Of a DNA stretch of 64,000 bases, positions 42,853 through 51,042 are shown piece after piece. The stretch comes from Trichoplusia ni. Taxonomy: Eukaryota > Arthropoda > Insecta > Lepidoptera > Noctuidae. Both the position numbers and the translations under genes were made by a program. The stretch is taken from assembly GCF_003590095.1 (NCBI RefSeq), contig NC_039494.1, positions 7,936,001 to 8,000,000 on the forward strand, read 5' to 3'. Within the stretch, counting starts at the first letter, position 1. Each line of letters starts with the position of its first letter. The notes beneath the pieces were generated by a model. That model was not told where the DNA came from and searched no databases. It saw only the letters and a list, made by a program, of their open reading frames with translations.

Positions 42853-43180
42853 CGGTATGATCGATCGAAGGTTAAGCTATGCTCGACGCGGCCGGTCTGT
42901 GGATGGGTGAACATAATATACGAAACAACTAATAATAACGTGCCTTTAAAAATGCAGAGAAATAATTTCTCTGCATTTTCTCTAAATTTTCGGGATTCGG
43001 CTGCCATTGGTACATCTTTGACAGTTGATACAGTTACTTTCAATCTAGAAAGTCTGACAACCAGTTTTACTTAAAGATAGCGAATTTAGAATACTTAAGG
43101 ATACCGAATTGAGGATTATTTAAGGATGTCAAATGGGCACCGCTCCATATAAAACACTGGGATTAAAATTCAACTTAAAA
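42853..43180 (+). repeat. Diverged 5S-type SINE, copy b
   Basis: The head (ATGATCGATCGAAGGTTAAGCTATGCTCGACGCGGCCGGTCTGTGGATGGGTGAAC) is nearly identical to 42660. A degraded body (CATTGGTACATCTTTGACAGTTGATACAG..AGTCTGACAACCAG) and tail (CCATATAAAACACTGGGATT) follow. Confidence 0.65.
42949..42979. repeat. Perfect 15-bp hairpin with 1-nt loop
   Basis: AAAATGCAGAGAAAT, A, ATTTCTCTGCATTTT: a perfect inverted repeat within the body of the diverged 5S-type SINE. Confidence 0.9.
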
Positions 43181-43240
43181 CTATATGGAAAAATCTCAGT
43201 GGCAAATGATATAGGATAGGGAGGATATGTAGGATAGGGG

Positions 43241-43328
43241 TAAGATTCAGCTGTTTTACAAGGAGCGACTGCCTATCTGACCTCCTCAACCCAGTTACCT
43301 GGACAACACGATACCCCTTAGTAACATA
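43241..43328 (-). repeat. 5S-type SINE, 3' fragment
   Basis: GATTCAGCTG..TTTTACAAGGAGCGACTGCCTATCTGACCTCCTCAACCCAGTTACCTGGACAACACGATACCCCTTAG, inverted. Confidence 0.75.
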
Positions 43329-43689
43329 ACCAATCTTTGTACATACTATCAAGAAAACACAAGAGAAAATTTCTCGTACCGTGTGAACAATGAAAACAAA
43401 CTGGTTTTTATTTAACGAAGAAGAAAATTCCATCGCACACAGTCAATAAGTCTGATGTCGACTGTATTTTAATGTACCTAAATGAATTAGTTAGCTTTTT
43501 GCTCTCGAAACAACTTAAAAGAGATAAGAAACTTAGTTGCAATTTAAAGTAAAGTGAAGGATATAAAACTAACGTGTTACGGTGAAGATTTAATGAAAAA
43601 GGTTGCAGCAAAATAGGATTAAATACTTTTACTTAATTAAAATGAAAATAACAAGTTTTTGAGCATTAAAAATCTTCTCAAGGACTAGA
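43329..43689. other. Spacer, nothing recognised
   Basis: AT-rich non-coding DNA. Confidence 0.4.
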
Positions 43690-43804
43690 AGTTGAAACCT
43701 TGTATCGTGGGGTTTTCAGAAACATTAAAGTCATATAAACAATGACACACTCACTCAGAATAAGTGTTCGTGGATAACACTAATAGTACGTCATGTCCTA
43801 CGTA
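43690..43804 (-). repeat. tRNA-derived SINE fragment
   Basis: AACCTTGTATCGTGGGGTTTTCAGAAAC..CACTCACTCAGAATAAGTGTTCGTGGAT is a diverged minus-strand body. Confidence 0.55.
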
Positions 43805-43825
43805 AATTGAACTTCATTTCAATCT

Positions 43826-44066
43826 ATCTATACTAAATAAAGCTGAAGAGTTTGTTTGAACGCGCTAATCTCAGGAACTAATGGTCCAAATTGATTTTTT
43901 TTTTTTGTTGAATAGACCATTCATCGAGGAAGGCTTTAGGCTATAAACCATCACGCTGCGACTAATAGGAGCGAAGATACAACGGAAAATGTGAAAAAAA
44001 CAGGGCAGGTATAAATCATAACTTATATCTTCTAACAACGGGGACGAAGTCGCGGGCAACAGCTAG
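43826..44066 (+). mobile_element. Short Helitron-like element, family A
   Basis: TCTATACTAAATAAAGCTGAAGAG start, hairpin and AACAGCTAG followed by T. A poly-T tract interrupts the interior at about 43895. Confidence 0.8.
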
Positions 44067-44978
44067 TAAGAAAATAAACTAGAGAGATTTTTTCATTTAT
44101 GTTTCACACGGCAATTAAACCAATTACACAAATTAAGATAATTAAGTCCAAAATCGTGAACCCTTTAAGAAACATTAGTACAAAGCATCACAACGTCTAA
44201 ACACTGTATTGTAAAAGCGAGACAGAGTACTTATCATTAAATAGCGTTGTCTCTTTTACACTTACGAGTAGTAAACGGCCCCTGTACTCAAAAATATCTT
44301 TTGTCATAGAAAATTGGATCTCGAAACACGTAACGCCCCAATCATTCACGAAAAATAGGTGTCATATTTTCAATCCTACATTTTTTGTCACGTATTTGTC
44401 ACGTGACGTCATATCACATATGTCACTGCTACCGGCTGCGAGGAATGATGTATGGAAGGGTCTGGGTTCGAATCCCGATCGGCTATTAATTTTTTGGTGA
44501 AAGGTTTTATATAAAATGGGGGTGGAAAGGGTTTGTGAATTGGTAACGGAATTATTTTTGATGTTTTTTGGGTCTATGAGCTTTTATTGACCTTGTAATG
44601 TTTGAATGTATGTTCAAGCATTTTGGGTGTAAAACAGTTTCTTCAAAAATAAAAAAATAAAAGAAATAAATTTCAGACATGCCTCGGAAGAAAAACAGTC
44701 TAGACTCAAAAGAGGAAACTAAGCCCAGCAGTGAGAAACTAAAACAAGAACATGAAAATCAAAAGCAAGTCAAAAACGGCCATGAAAGGATTTTGAAGTA
44801 CCGTTTTATTAAAAGACGCTAAAAACTTATGTTTTCTTTCATAACAACATACGAAATACATCCTAATTTCAAATCATTCAGGTTCATGAGATACAATTAA
44901 GCGACAGACAAACATCATAGCCTTAGTAATCGAACCCTCTTTACCCCTTAAATACGGCAATCTAACAAAGCAATAACA
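44067..44978. other. Spacer with a tRNA-like B-box
   Basis: At 44430-44486 GGGTCTGGGTTCGAATCCCGATCGGC resembles a tRNA 3' half. The 5' half does not match, so no tRNA is called. 44879-44950 holds transposon-tail debris. Confidence 0.4.
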
Positions 44979-44980
44979 TA

Positions 44981-45046
44981 AGCGAGTAAAACCGCAGGAC
45001 ACAGCGAGTTATAACAACTATTTGAATAACTTGCATTATTATATTA
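44981..45046 (+). repeat. Direct repeat, left copy
   Basis: AGCGAGTAAAACCGCAGGACACAGCGAGTTATAA... pairs with 45348-45413 at roughly 85-90% identity by eye, with a Helitron-like element between them. Confidence 0.8.
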
Positions 45047-45311
45047 CTAGCTGTTGCCCTGATATAAGTTATAGGAAGTTTTAAACGGAATCCTTAAAGA
45101 TAAACAATTTTCCCTGATTTTTTCCAAATTTTCCATTGTATCTTCGCTCCCATTAGTCGCACCGTGATGGTATATAGCCTAAAACCTTCCTCGATGAATT
45201 GTCTATTCAACACAAGAATATTTTTTCAATTTAAACCAGTGTTTCCTGAGATTAGCGCGTTCAAACAACAAACAAACAAACAATCTCTTCAGCTTTATAT
45301 ATTAGTATATA
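45047..45311 (-). mobile_element. Short Helitron-like element, family A, hairpin deleted
   Basis: The CTAG end is preceded by A, but CTGTTGCCC is joined directly to GATATAAG, so the hairpin is lost. The rest of the family order is present. Confidence 0.75.
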
Positions 45312-45347
45312 AGTATATATATATGTATATTACTCTACTGAGACGAA

Positions 45348-45413
45348 GCGAGTAAAACCGCAGGACACAGCTAGTTATAATAACTATTTTTAATAACTAG
45401 CAATATTATAGTG
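45348..45413 (+). repeat. Direct repeat, right copy
   Basis: AGCGAGTAAAACCGCAGGACACAGCTAGTTATAATAACTATTTTTAATAAC is the partner of 44981-45046. ACACAGCTAGT here is itself a plausible Helitron-type 3' end. Confidence 0.8.
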
Positions 45414-45644
45414 TTATTTTATGAAGTGACCAAGTCCAAGAGTCCACTACTCAGGTCTGACTCACCTGTCATCATAGAAAATGTTTATACCTCTGTGACT
45501 CACTATTATAACGACTGCATTCCTTGGGAATAAGCAGAGGTCTGTTTTATTAAAGTTACGAAGGTGAAAGTTTATGTTGGTTACTCCTGCTTTCTTCTTT
45601 AAGCTTCAACGAATGAAAAGGCAGGAAAGCAATTTTATTGAAAA

Positions 45645-45800
45645 CTAGTTGTTGCTTCGCAGTCCCGCCCTCTACTAATCGAAAATGATCCCACGGAAAC
45701 ATAAAATCGGTATGTAAACTTATACTATGTGTTAATCCTGGTTTTAAACAATCTATGTACCAAGTTTCGTCTAATTTCGTTCAGTGGTATTTAGTACAAT
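45645..45800 (-). mobile_element. Lep1-like Helitron-like element, truncated
   Basis: CTAG end preceded by A, GATCCCACGGAAACATAAAATCGG, TATGTGTTAATCCTGG and CCAAGTTTCGTCTAATTTCG, ending at a TTCAGTGGTATTT truncation. Same subfamily as 10894. Confidence 0.65.
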
Positions 45801-45852
45801 TTGAATGCTTAACTAGCCGACCGATATTCAAACATTTTTGCTAAATAATGCC

Positions 45853-46852
45853 NNNNNNNNNNNNNNNNNNNNNNNNNNNNNNNNNNNNNNNNNNNNNNNN
45901 NNNNNNNNNNNNNNNNNNNNNNNNNNNNNNNNNNNNNNNNNNNNNNNNNNNNNNNNNNNNNNNNNNNNNNNNNNNNNNNNNNNNNNNNNNNNNNNNNNNN
46001 NNNNNNNNNNNNNNNNNNNNNNNNNNNNNNNNNNNNNNNNNNNNNNNNNNNNNNNNNNNNNNNNNNNNNNNNNNNNNNNNNNNNNNNNNNNNNNNNNNNN
46101 NNNNNNNNNNNNNNNNNNNNNNNNNNNNNNNNNNNNNNNNNNNNNNNNNNNNNNNNNNNNNNNNNNNNNNNNNNNNNNNNNNNNNNNNNNNNNNNNNNNN
46201 NNNNNNNNNNNNNNNNNNNNNNNNNNNNNNNNNNNNNNNNNNNNNNNNNNNNNNNNNNNNNNNNNNNNNNNNNNNNNNNNNNNNNNNNNNNNNNNNNNNN
46301 NNNNNNNNNNNNNNNNNNNNNNNNNNNNNNNNNNNNNNNNNNNNNNNNNNNNNNNNNNNNNNNNNNNNNNNNNNNNNNNNNNNNNNNNNNNNNNNNNNNN
46401 NNNNNNNNNNNNNNNNNNNNNNNNNNNNNNNNNNNNNNNNNNNNNNNNNNNNNNNNNNNNNNNNNNNNNNNNNNNNNNNNNNNNNNNNNNNNNNNNNNNN
46501 NNNNNNNNNNNNNNNNNNNNNNNNNNNNNNNNNNNNNNNNNNNNNNNNNNNNNNNNNNNNNNNNNNNNNNNNNNNNNNNNNNNNNNNNNNNNNNNNNNNN
46601 NNNNNNNNNNNNNNNNNNNNNNNNNNNNNNNNNNNNNNNNNNNNNNNNNNNNNNNNNNNNNNNNNNNNNNNNNNNNNNNNNNNNNNNNNNNNNNNNNNNN
46701 NNNNNNNNNNNNNNNNNNNNNNNNNNNNNNNNNNNNNNNNNNNNNNNNNNNNNNNNNNNNNNNNNNNNNNNNNNNNNNNNNNNNNNNNNNNNNNNNNNNN
46801 NNNNNNNNNNNNNNNNNNNNNNNNNNNNNNNNNNNNNNNNNNNNNNNNNNNN
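45853..46852. other. Assembly gap of exactly 1000 N
   Basis: A round-number gap is usually a scaffold placeholder, not a measured distance. The long open frames spanning it are artefacts. Confidence 0.98.
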
Positions 46853-46871
46853 AATAACCATTGTTTTTGTT

Positions 46872-46879
46872 GTTTCGTA
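46872..46879 (+). repeat. Target site duplication, outer element (left)
   Basis: GTTTCGTA, identical to 51035-51042. One extra G (46880) lies between it and the CAGGGACTGA terminus. Confidence 0.9.
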
Positions 46880-46920
46880 GCAGGGACTGAATAACCCGAA
46901 AATTACGGTATGTTTAAATA

Positions 46921-46940
46921 ACGGTATGACGTCATACCGT
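46921..46940. promoter_or_regulatory. Perfect 20-bp palindrome with CRE core
   Basis: ACGGTATGAC is followed by its exact reverse complement. The centre TGACGTCA (46927-46934) is a consensus CRE/ATF octamer, and the outer ACGGTAT matches the recurring subterminal motif of this element. It could bind transposase, a host bZIP factor, or neither. Confidence 0.6.
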
Positions 46941-47003
46941 AAAAAAATTGTTACCGCTATATTTGGATACCTAATTTTATTTCGGTACCTTAATTTTTGG
47001 GTA

Positions 47004-47011
47004 CCAATATA
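47004..47011 (+). repeat. Target site duplication, inner element (left)
   Basis: CCAATATA, identical to 50734-50741. Confidence 0.95.
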
Positions 47012-47118
47012 CAGTGGCGTAGCGTGCCATTTTGGCGCCTGGGGCGGGAGACCCACTTTGCCGCCCCCATTCTATAGGTGCTTAATTAAAATTAAATTGC
47101 ACAGGCAATGAGATACTT

Positions 47119-47124
47119 TTTATT
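47119..47124 (-). terminator. Poly(A) signal of the transposase gene
   Basis: AATAAA on the minus strand about 25 nt after the transposase stop codon (47149-47151). Confidence 0.6.
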
Positions 47125-47148
47125 GAAGAAAAAATTGGATGAGCGGTT

Positions 47149-47844
47149 TTACAAGCGGATTCTACGAGCCTTATGAGCAGCGAAGTCAGAAATAACTTTG
47201 TCAAAATCAATATTAGCAGCCAATTCTTGTTCAATCGACAATATAGCCAAGTTTGATAATCTAGCGGAGCTCATAGTAGATCTGAGGTAATTTTTTATTA
47301 GCTTCAACTTCGAAAAACTTCTCTCACAGCTTGCCACACTAATCGCCAAAGTCAAATATATACGAATCAAGATGACTATATTTGGAACCGAAATTCCGAG
47401 ATTCAGTTTTTGAATGAACTGGAGGAGCTCCAGTGGTCCTTTACCACTTATATCTTCCTCTGATTCAGAACAGGCAATAAATTGCTGGAGACGCTTCCGC
47501 TCCATCTGAAACTCGTCCTTGTCGATGTCTTCTAATACATGGGAAAGATCACACTCGAACTTGCTGTCCAAAAGTTTTGCTGGCATCAAAAATCCGAACT
47601 TGTCCGATATTTCTTGAATTTGCTGGAATCGAGTCGTCATTTCTTGAATGATCTTGTCCAATGATGCGAACACCTCTCGACGGATTTCCTGCTCGTGAGA
47701 CAAAGCTGCATCTGCAGAAGATTCATCGCCATGCATGCGTTTTTTCCTGCGAATTCTTCTCGTTTTGAGTTCGATTCCGAGTTTTTCGCAAAGAGTCTTA
47801 GCAAAGTCAATTGCTTCTTGCACTAAACGGTCTCTACTTTCCAC
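47149..47844 (-). CDS. hAT transposase, C-terminal third
   Basis: The longest uninterrupted part of the transposase, 231 codons, ending at a TAA stop. A charged linker with a basic patch (RRIRRKKR, residues 29-36) could act as a nuclear localisation signal. The hAT dimerisation domain occupies about residues 155-215, with the diagnostic ASCERSFSKLK at 171-181 and SNLAILSIE at 197-205. The first residue is a GTG valine codon, not a real start. Upstream sequence belongs to the same protein after a one-base frameshift in a homopolymer near 47865. Confidence 0.9.
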   Translation of the reverse strand: MESRDRLVQEAIDFAKTLCEKLGIELKTRRIRRKKRMHGDESSADAALSHEQEIRREVFASLDKIIQEMTTRFQQIQEISDKFGFLMPAKLLDSKFECDLSHVLEDIDKDEFQMERKRLQQFIACSESEEDISGKGPLELLQFIQKLNLGISVPNIVILIRIYLTLAISVASCERSFSKLKLIKNYLRSTMSSARLSNLAILSIEQELAANIDFDKVISDFAAHKARRIRL

Positions 47845-48317
47845 TAAGAGGGTTTTTCAAAGCGCAGAGTTTCTGAGCACACTTATCCACACTAGTCCTC
47901 GTTGCTGCAGGTAAATCTGTGCGTCATCTACTTCAGGTAGCACTGCAGCCCAAAGCCAAGAAAAGTTAGGAAGTTAAATGACTGCATGGCTGTCAGGAGA
48001 AGACTGGCTCCCGATCTTGTTTCGGAAGTTTGAGATGAATCTGTTAATTGTTCCAGTACCTCAAGAACTCCCTCAAACTTATTTTTAAGCATCTTGACAG
48101 CTACATGTCTAGCGCTCCAACGCGTTTCAGTGACTCGTTTCACTGCTGACCTGTGACGGCAACCAAAGCGTTCCATCTAACAGTTGATGCAGAAAAGAAG
48201 GCAAATAGCTTCTCTAGAATTCCAAAAAACGTCACCGAATCACTGATTCAGAAGCAGTGTGTACCCCAGCCAAGTTTAGTGAGTGGTTTGTGCATGCAAC
48301 GAATAGAGCTTTCGGAT

Positions 48318-48596
48318 TTAGTGCTTAATCCGGGCTTGAACTCCATTGTGGATCCCTGACATTGTGGCAGCATTGTCATAAGCCTGTCCTCTCAGATTCT
48401 GTATGTCCAGTCCGTCTGATGTTATCTTCGCGATTATATCGTTGCTGAGATCTTCTGCATTTTTTCCTTTTGGTTGGAAGAAGTCAATGAAAGATTCTAC
48501 CACAGCGACTTTTTCTCCTTCGATATGTACGTATCGCAGAACTTGGCTCATTTGGTCATTGTGGAGATGTCTGGTGTACTGTCGAAGATTACGCAA
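48318..48596 (-). CDS. hAT transposase, DUF4371 core fragment
   Basis: An in-frame segment carrying NDQMSQVLRYV, FIDFFQPKGK and LRGQAYDNAATMSGIHNGVQ. In this hAT group the DUF4371 / RNase H-like core includes an RGQ.YDNA motif, with the catalytic acidic residue of the fold in this region (family knowledge). The next segment, with the C.NHSLNL motif, continues in another frame from about 48320. Confidence 0.85.
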   Translation of the reverse strand: MRNLRQYTRHLHNDQMSQVLRYVHIEGEKVAVVESFIDFFQPKGKNAEDLSNDIIAKITSDGLDIQNLRGQAYDNAATMSGIHNGVQARIKH

Positions 48597-48776
48597 TAAT
48601 ATTTAGCTTTTTGAATACGACGGATGATGGTGGATCGAACTTGCTGTCCCAGTAAATTTATAAATTCATTCTGGGTTTCTGGAGACAGATATGAAACTGA
48701 CACTCTTGCTCCCAGCTTTATCTTGTCAGGTGTTCCATTAGAAGAGGATCGTATTCAGCTAGGAGGTGCACTAACT

Positions 48777-49262
48777 CTAGAAAGTTCCCGCGATTGCCAC
48801 TATCATCTCCTCGAATGTCTTCTCGATGTCCTCTGAAGCCAGATTCTGTTTGGCTAAGAACTGGATAATATTCAGCAACCTGTACAATACATCCCTCCAT
48901 TTCTTCTCCTCACTTTCGAAAACTTCTTGTTGTTTCTGATCGATGGTTGCTTTACAGTTCAGGCAAACTTCCAACTCCTTCCATTTCAAGAAACTCTGTT
49001 CATGGCCCAGGTTATTTTCATGGTCTCCGATTCTTGGATTTAGCTTCCACCATTTGTTGAATCCTTCTTCAGATGCGAAGTTCGAGCCGGAATTGCCAAA
49101 CAGCTTGCAAGAAAAACAATACAAAGACTGCTTCAGAGGCGAGTACACCAGCCATGTTCGGAGAACCTTTTCGCCATTAGATAATGGTTTGTAGAACCAC
49201 TCTTTGGTTAGTTTTCGGGGTACCGCCTTTCGTTGAAGTCCCTGAGCGAACAACATCGGCAA
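48777..49262 (-). CDS. hAT transposase, TTF-type zinc-finger fragment
   Basis: An in-frame segment with YKPLSNGEKVLRTWLVYS, YCFSCKLFG and FNKWWKL followed by HENNLGHEQSF. The Cys and His spacing fits the TTF-type zinc-finger region that precedes DUF4371. The last 20 or so residues of the frame, after AKQNLA, are off-frame, because the family motif FRGHRE continues one base away. Confidence 0.85.
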   Translation of the reverse strand: MPMLFAQGLQRKAVPRKLTKEWFYKPLSNGEKVLRTWLVYSPLKQSLYCFSCKLFGNSGSNFASEEGFNKWWKLNPRIGDHENNLGHEQSFLKWKELEVCLNCKATIDQKQQEVFESEEKKWRDVLYRLLNIIQFLAKQNLASEDIEKTFEEMIVAIAGTF

Positions 49263-49557
49263 ATTTGGAATCGATGTGCTGTACTGAGTCAGACCCGCGA
49301 CGTACTAGAAGCGTTCTGACTTCGTCGGTCATAGGAGAAGGCCAGCAACCTACATCGTCGAGATTCACATCTTTGACTTCGGCAGGAGCAGAAGGCACGA
49401 TTTCAATTATGTCTTCTTTGGCAACATTCACTTTTTCTGCAGGCTTATGACTAGATGCTTGAGGCACATCTGGTGAGTCGACTTCGTCTTGACCCTGCTC
49501 TGTGGTGGGACCAGAACTACTTCCAACTGCGACGCCAGGCACGTCTTCTTCTTGTGC

Positions 49558-49965
49558 CTGTAAAATAAGTTATGTATTCCCATGAATATTGGCTAGAAGA
49601 CACGTTAGAATTTCAAATAAGTATTTTAACTATCACAAAACAAAAGTGGTTTTGGTGACGGCGCGGCTAAATGAAAAATTATGTTACCTACCATAAATAA
49701 TCAAGTGATCAAAAAACAAAGAAAATATTCCTAGACATTTACAAAACATTCCCAATACAAAATTTCATCTTATTTTGTTTAGCGGCTTAGGCTATAGAGC
49801 TGACAACTAAAAACAAACGCACATACATACACATTTTGATTTTTTACTTTAGATAAAGAACCTTGCAATTTATTGCGAGCGACCCAGCCAATAAAATGTC
49901 TAAAATAACTGGAGTAATTCTAGGCCACACACGATTCTAGATGGAGGAATCATATATCTACTTAC
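49558..49965 (-). other. Predicted intron in the transposase gene
   Basis: On the minus strand AGT|GTAAGTA at the 5' boundary (49966/49965) and TTATTTTACAG|GCA at the 3' boundary (49558/49557) match donor and acceptor consensus. Phase 0, 408 bp. Confidence 0.75.
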
Positions 49966-50136
49966 ACTGGAATCACTTCCACTGCTGCAGGATGCCACCG
50001 AAGACGTTAACGTGGCTTTCGAACCAGAACTAGAACTGAAATATTTCAGTAATGCACCTTGAGACTTTTTCGCATCTGCTGCTTTCTTAGCCCTTTTTTT
50101 GCGGAATTCCGCACCGCTTTCTTTGACTCTTTTCAT
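49966..50136 (-). CDS. hAT transposase exon 1
   Basis: It starts at the ATG at 50136 (MKRVKESGAEFRKKRAKK), the first ATG in the frame and a usual N-terminus for ZMYM1-like hAT proteins. It contains QGALLKYF and a Ser-rich linker, and ends at GSDSS on a clean GTAAGT donor. 57 codons, basic, probably a nuclear or DNA-binding tail. A frame extending upstream of 50136 uses only a TTG codon, so I prefer the ATG. Confidence 0.8.
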
Positions 50137-50733
50137 TTTCAAAAACTAATTCAAAGATTGGGTAAAGATCTAAATGTTTAGTTTTAGAAGATTCAATAGT
50201 ATTTAAAAGATCGAAACACAATCAAAACGACTTTCGTTCCGTATCCAAAACTCTCGCAAAACAAACATACGAGTAATGCGTGATTGCGTAATGGCACTTC
50301 ACGATGCACTAAAACAAACAAAGTACCTACAAATGAATGCGTAGTACTAATTCAATGAGTGCGAAAGAGAGGCATCGACACGGGCCGACTCGTAAAACAA
50401 AAGATTTCAGATTCAGATCAACTCGGTTCGCGCGCGTTGCCTCGCCGGCGCGGCGGGCGGGCGGCGCGGCGTGATGCGATGTTGCCGTTCGTATGTAAAC
50501 AAACAAACCTTATAAAGAGCTCTGTCAGTAATTTAGCAATTTTTCTTTTAAATAAATTTTAAAAAATCCTTTGTGCGCAAAATTTTATATAAAAATGGAA
50601 AATTATACTGTGTAATGAAATGAATGAATCATAGATCAGATCTCAACCCGCTTCAACGGCGACATTTTGCCGCCCCCGCGGGCTGCCGCCCGGGGCGGGC
50701 CGCCCCCTCCGCCCCACCCACGCTACGCCACTG

Positions 50734-50741
50734 CCAATATA
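50734..50741 (+). repeat. Target site duplication, inner element (right)
   Basis: CCAATATA, immediately after CACGCTACGCCACTG. Confidence 0.95.
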
Positions 50742-51034
50742 AAAAGGTATATTTCGCTAGCAGTACTTAGCCGTTACTAAATAAAGGTATGAAAAAGATG
50801 GAAAGACGAAGAAAACAGGATTGTTGCCGGCGCGCACGGTCGTGCCTTGGCCTTGACCACCCTTTTCGGTGCCTCGCACCCCTCGCCCACGTCCCGCAAC
50901 TGTCAACGCTATATTTTTCGGTACCGATATCGCATAAAGGTTAAATAGCGGTATACCCTAACTTTTATTTTTTTAAGGTACACTTATTTTATACCGGTAG
51001 CGTAACCTTATACCGTAACCCCTTTCAGTCCCTG

Positions 51035-51042
51035 GTTTCGTA
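51035..51042 (+). repeat. Target site duplication, outer element (right)
   Basis: GTTTCGTA immediately after TCAGTCCCTG. Copy-2 sequence continues from 51043. Confidence 0.95.

Larger units (their letters stand above)
47149..50136 (-). pseudogene. hAT transposase, ZMYM1-like, frameshifted as assembled
   Basis: A cut-and-paste transposase of the hAT superfamily, nuclear. In order on the minus strand: a Lys/Arg-rich N-terminus with ESGAEFRKKR and QGALLKYF; a 408-bp intron; a TTF-type zinc-finger-like region (FYKPLSNGEK, WLVYSPLKQSLYCFSCKLFG); a FRGHRED and NFLELV region; a DUF4371 core with YCVIFDSTPDIS, LRGQAYDNAATMSG and a C.NHSLNL.GVH motif; and a C-terminal dimerisation domain (SVASCERSFSKLKLIKNYLR). 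About 860 codons, a typical family length. The frame shifts several times (near 49225, 48838, 48715, 48570, 48320, 48230, 48140, 47940 and 47865), so no continuous product exists in this assembly. The shift near 47865 lies at an AAAAACCC homopolymer. Sequencing error or true decay are both possible. Confidence 0.85.
47012..50733 (-). mobile_element. Inner hAT transposon, possibly autonomous
   Basis: A 3722-bp element with perfect 15-bp terminal inverted repeats CAGTGGCGTAGCGTG (47012-47026 and 50719-50733) and a perfect 8-bp target duplication CCAATATA. The GC-rich terminal regions and minus-strand transposase of ZMYM1-like/DUF4371 type match hAT elements widespread in animals. The 5' end (50350-50730) is GC-rich and would hold the promoter. 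Confidence 0.92.
46880..51034. mobile_element. Outer hAT-type element, carrying a nested hAT
   Basis: Termini CAGGGACTGA (46881-46890) and TCAGTCCCTG (51025-51034) form a perfect 10-bp inverted repeat. An 8-bp duplication GTTTCGTA flanks it. Without the nested element it is only about 425 bp, has no transposase and is a non-autonomous (MITE-like) hAT. The subterminal regions are full of CGGTAT/ATACCG motifs. Confidence 0.9.

Noticed and set aside
45809..47056. Very long open frames across the gap (over 330 codons).
   Set aside because: They consist almost wholly of untranslatable N bases.
46921..47111. An open frame of 61 codons crossing the left ends of both transposons.
   Set aside because: It spans the junction of two unrelated elements and uses terminal repeat sequence, so it cannot be an evolved gene.
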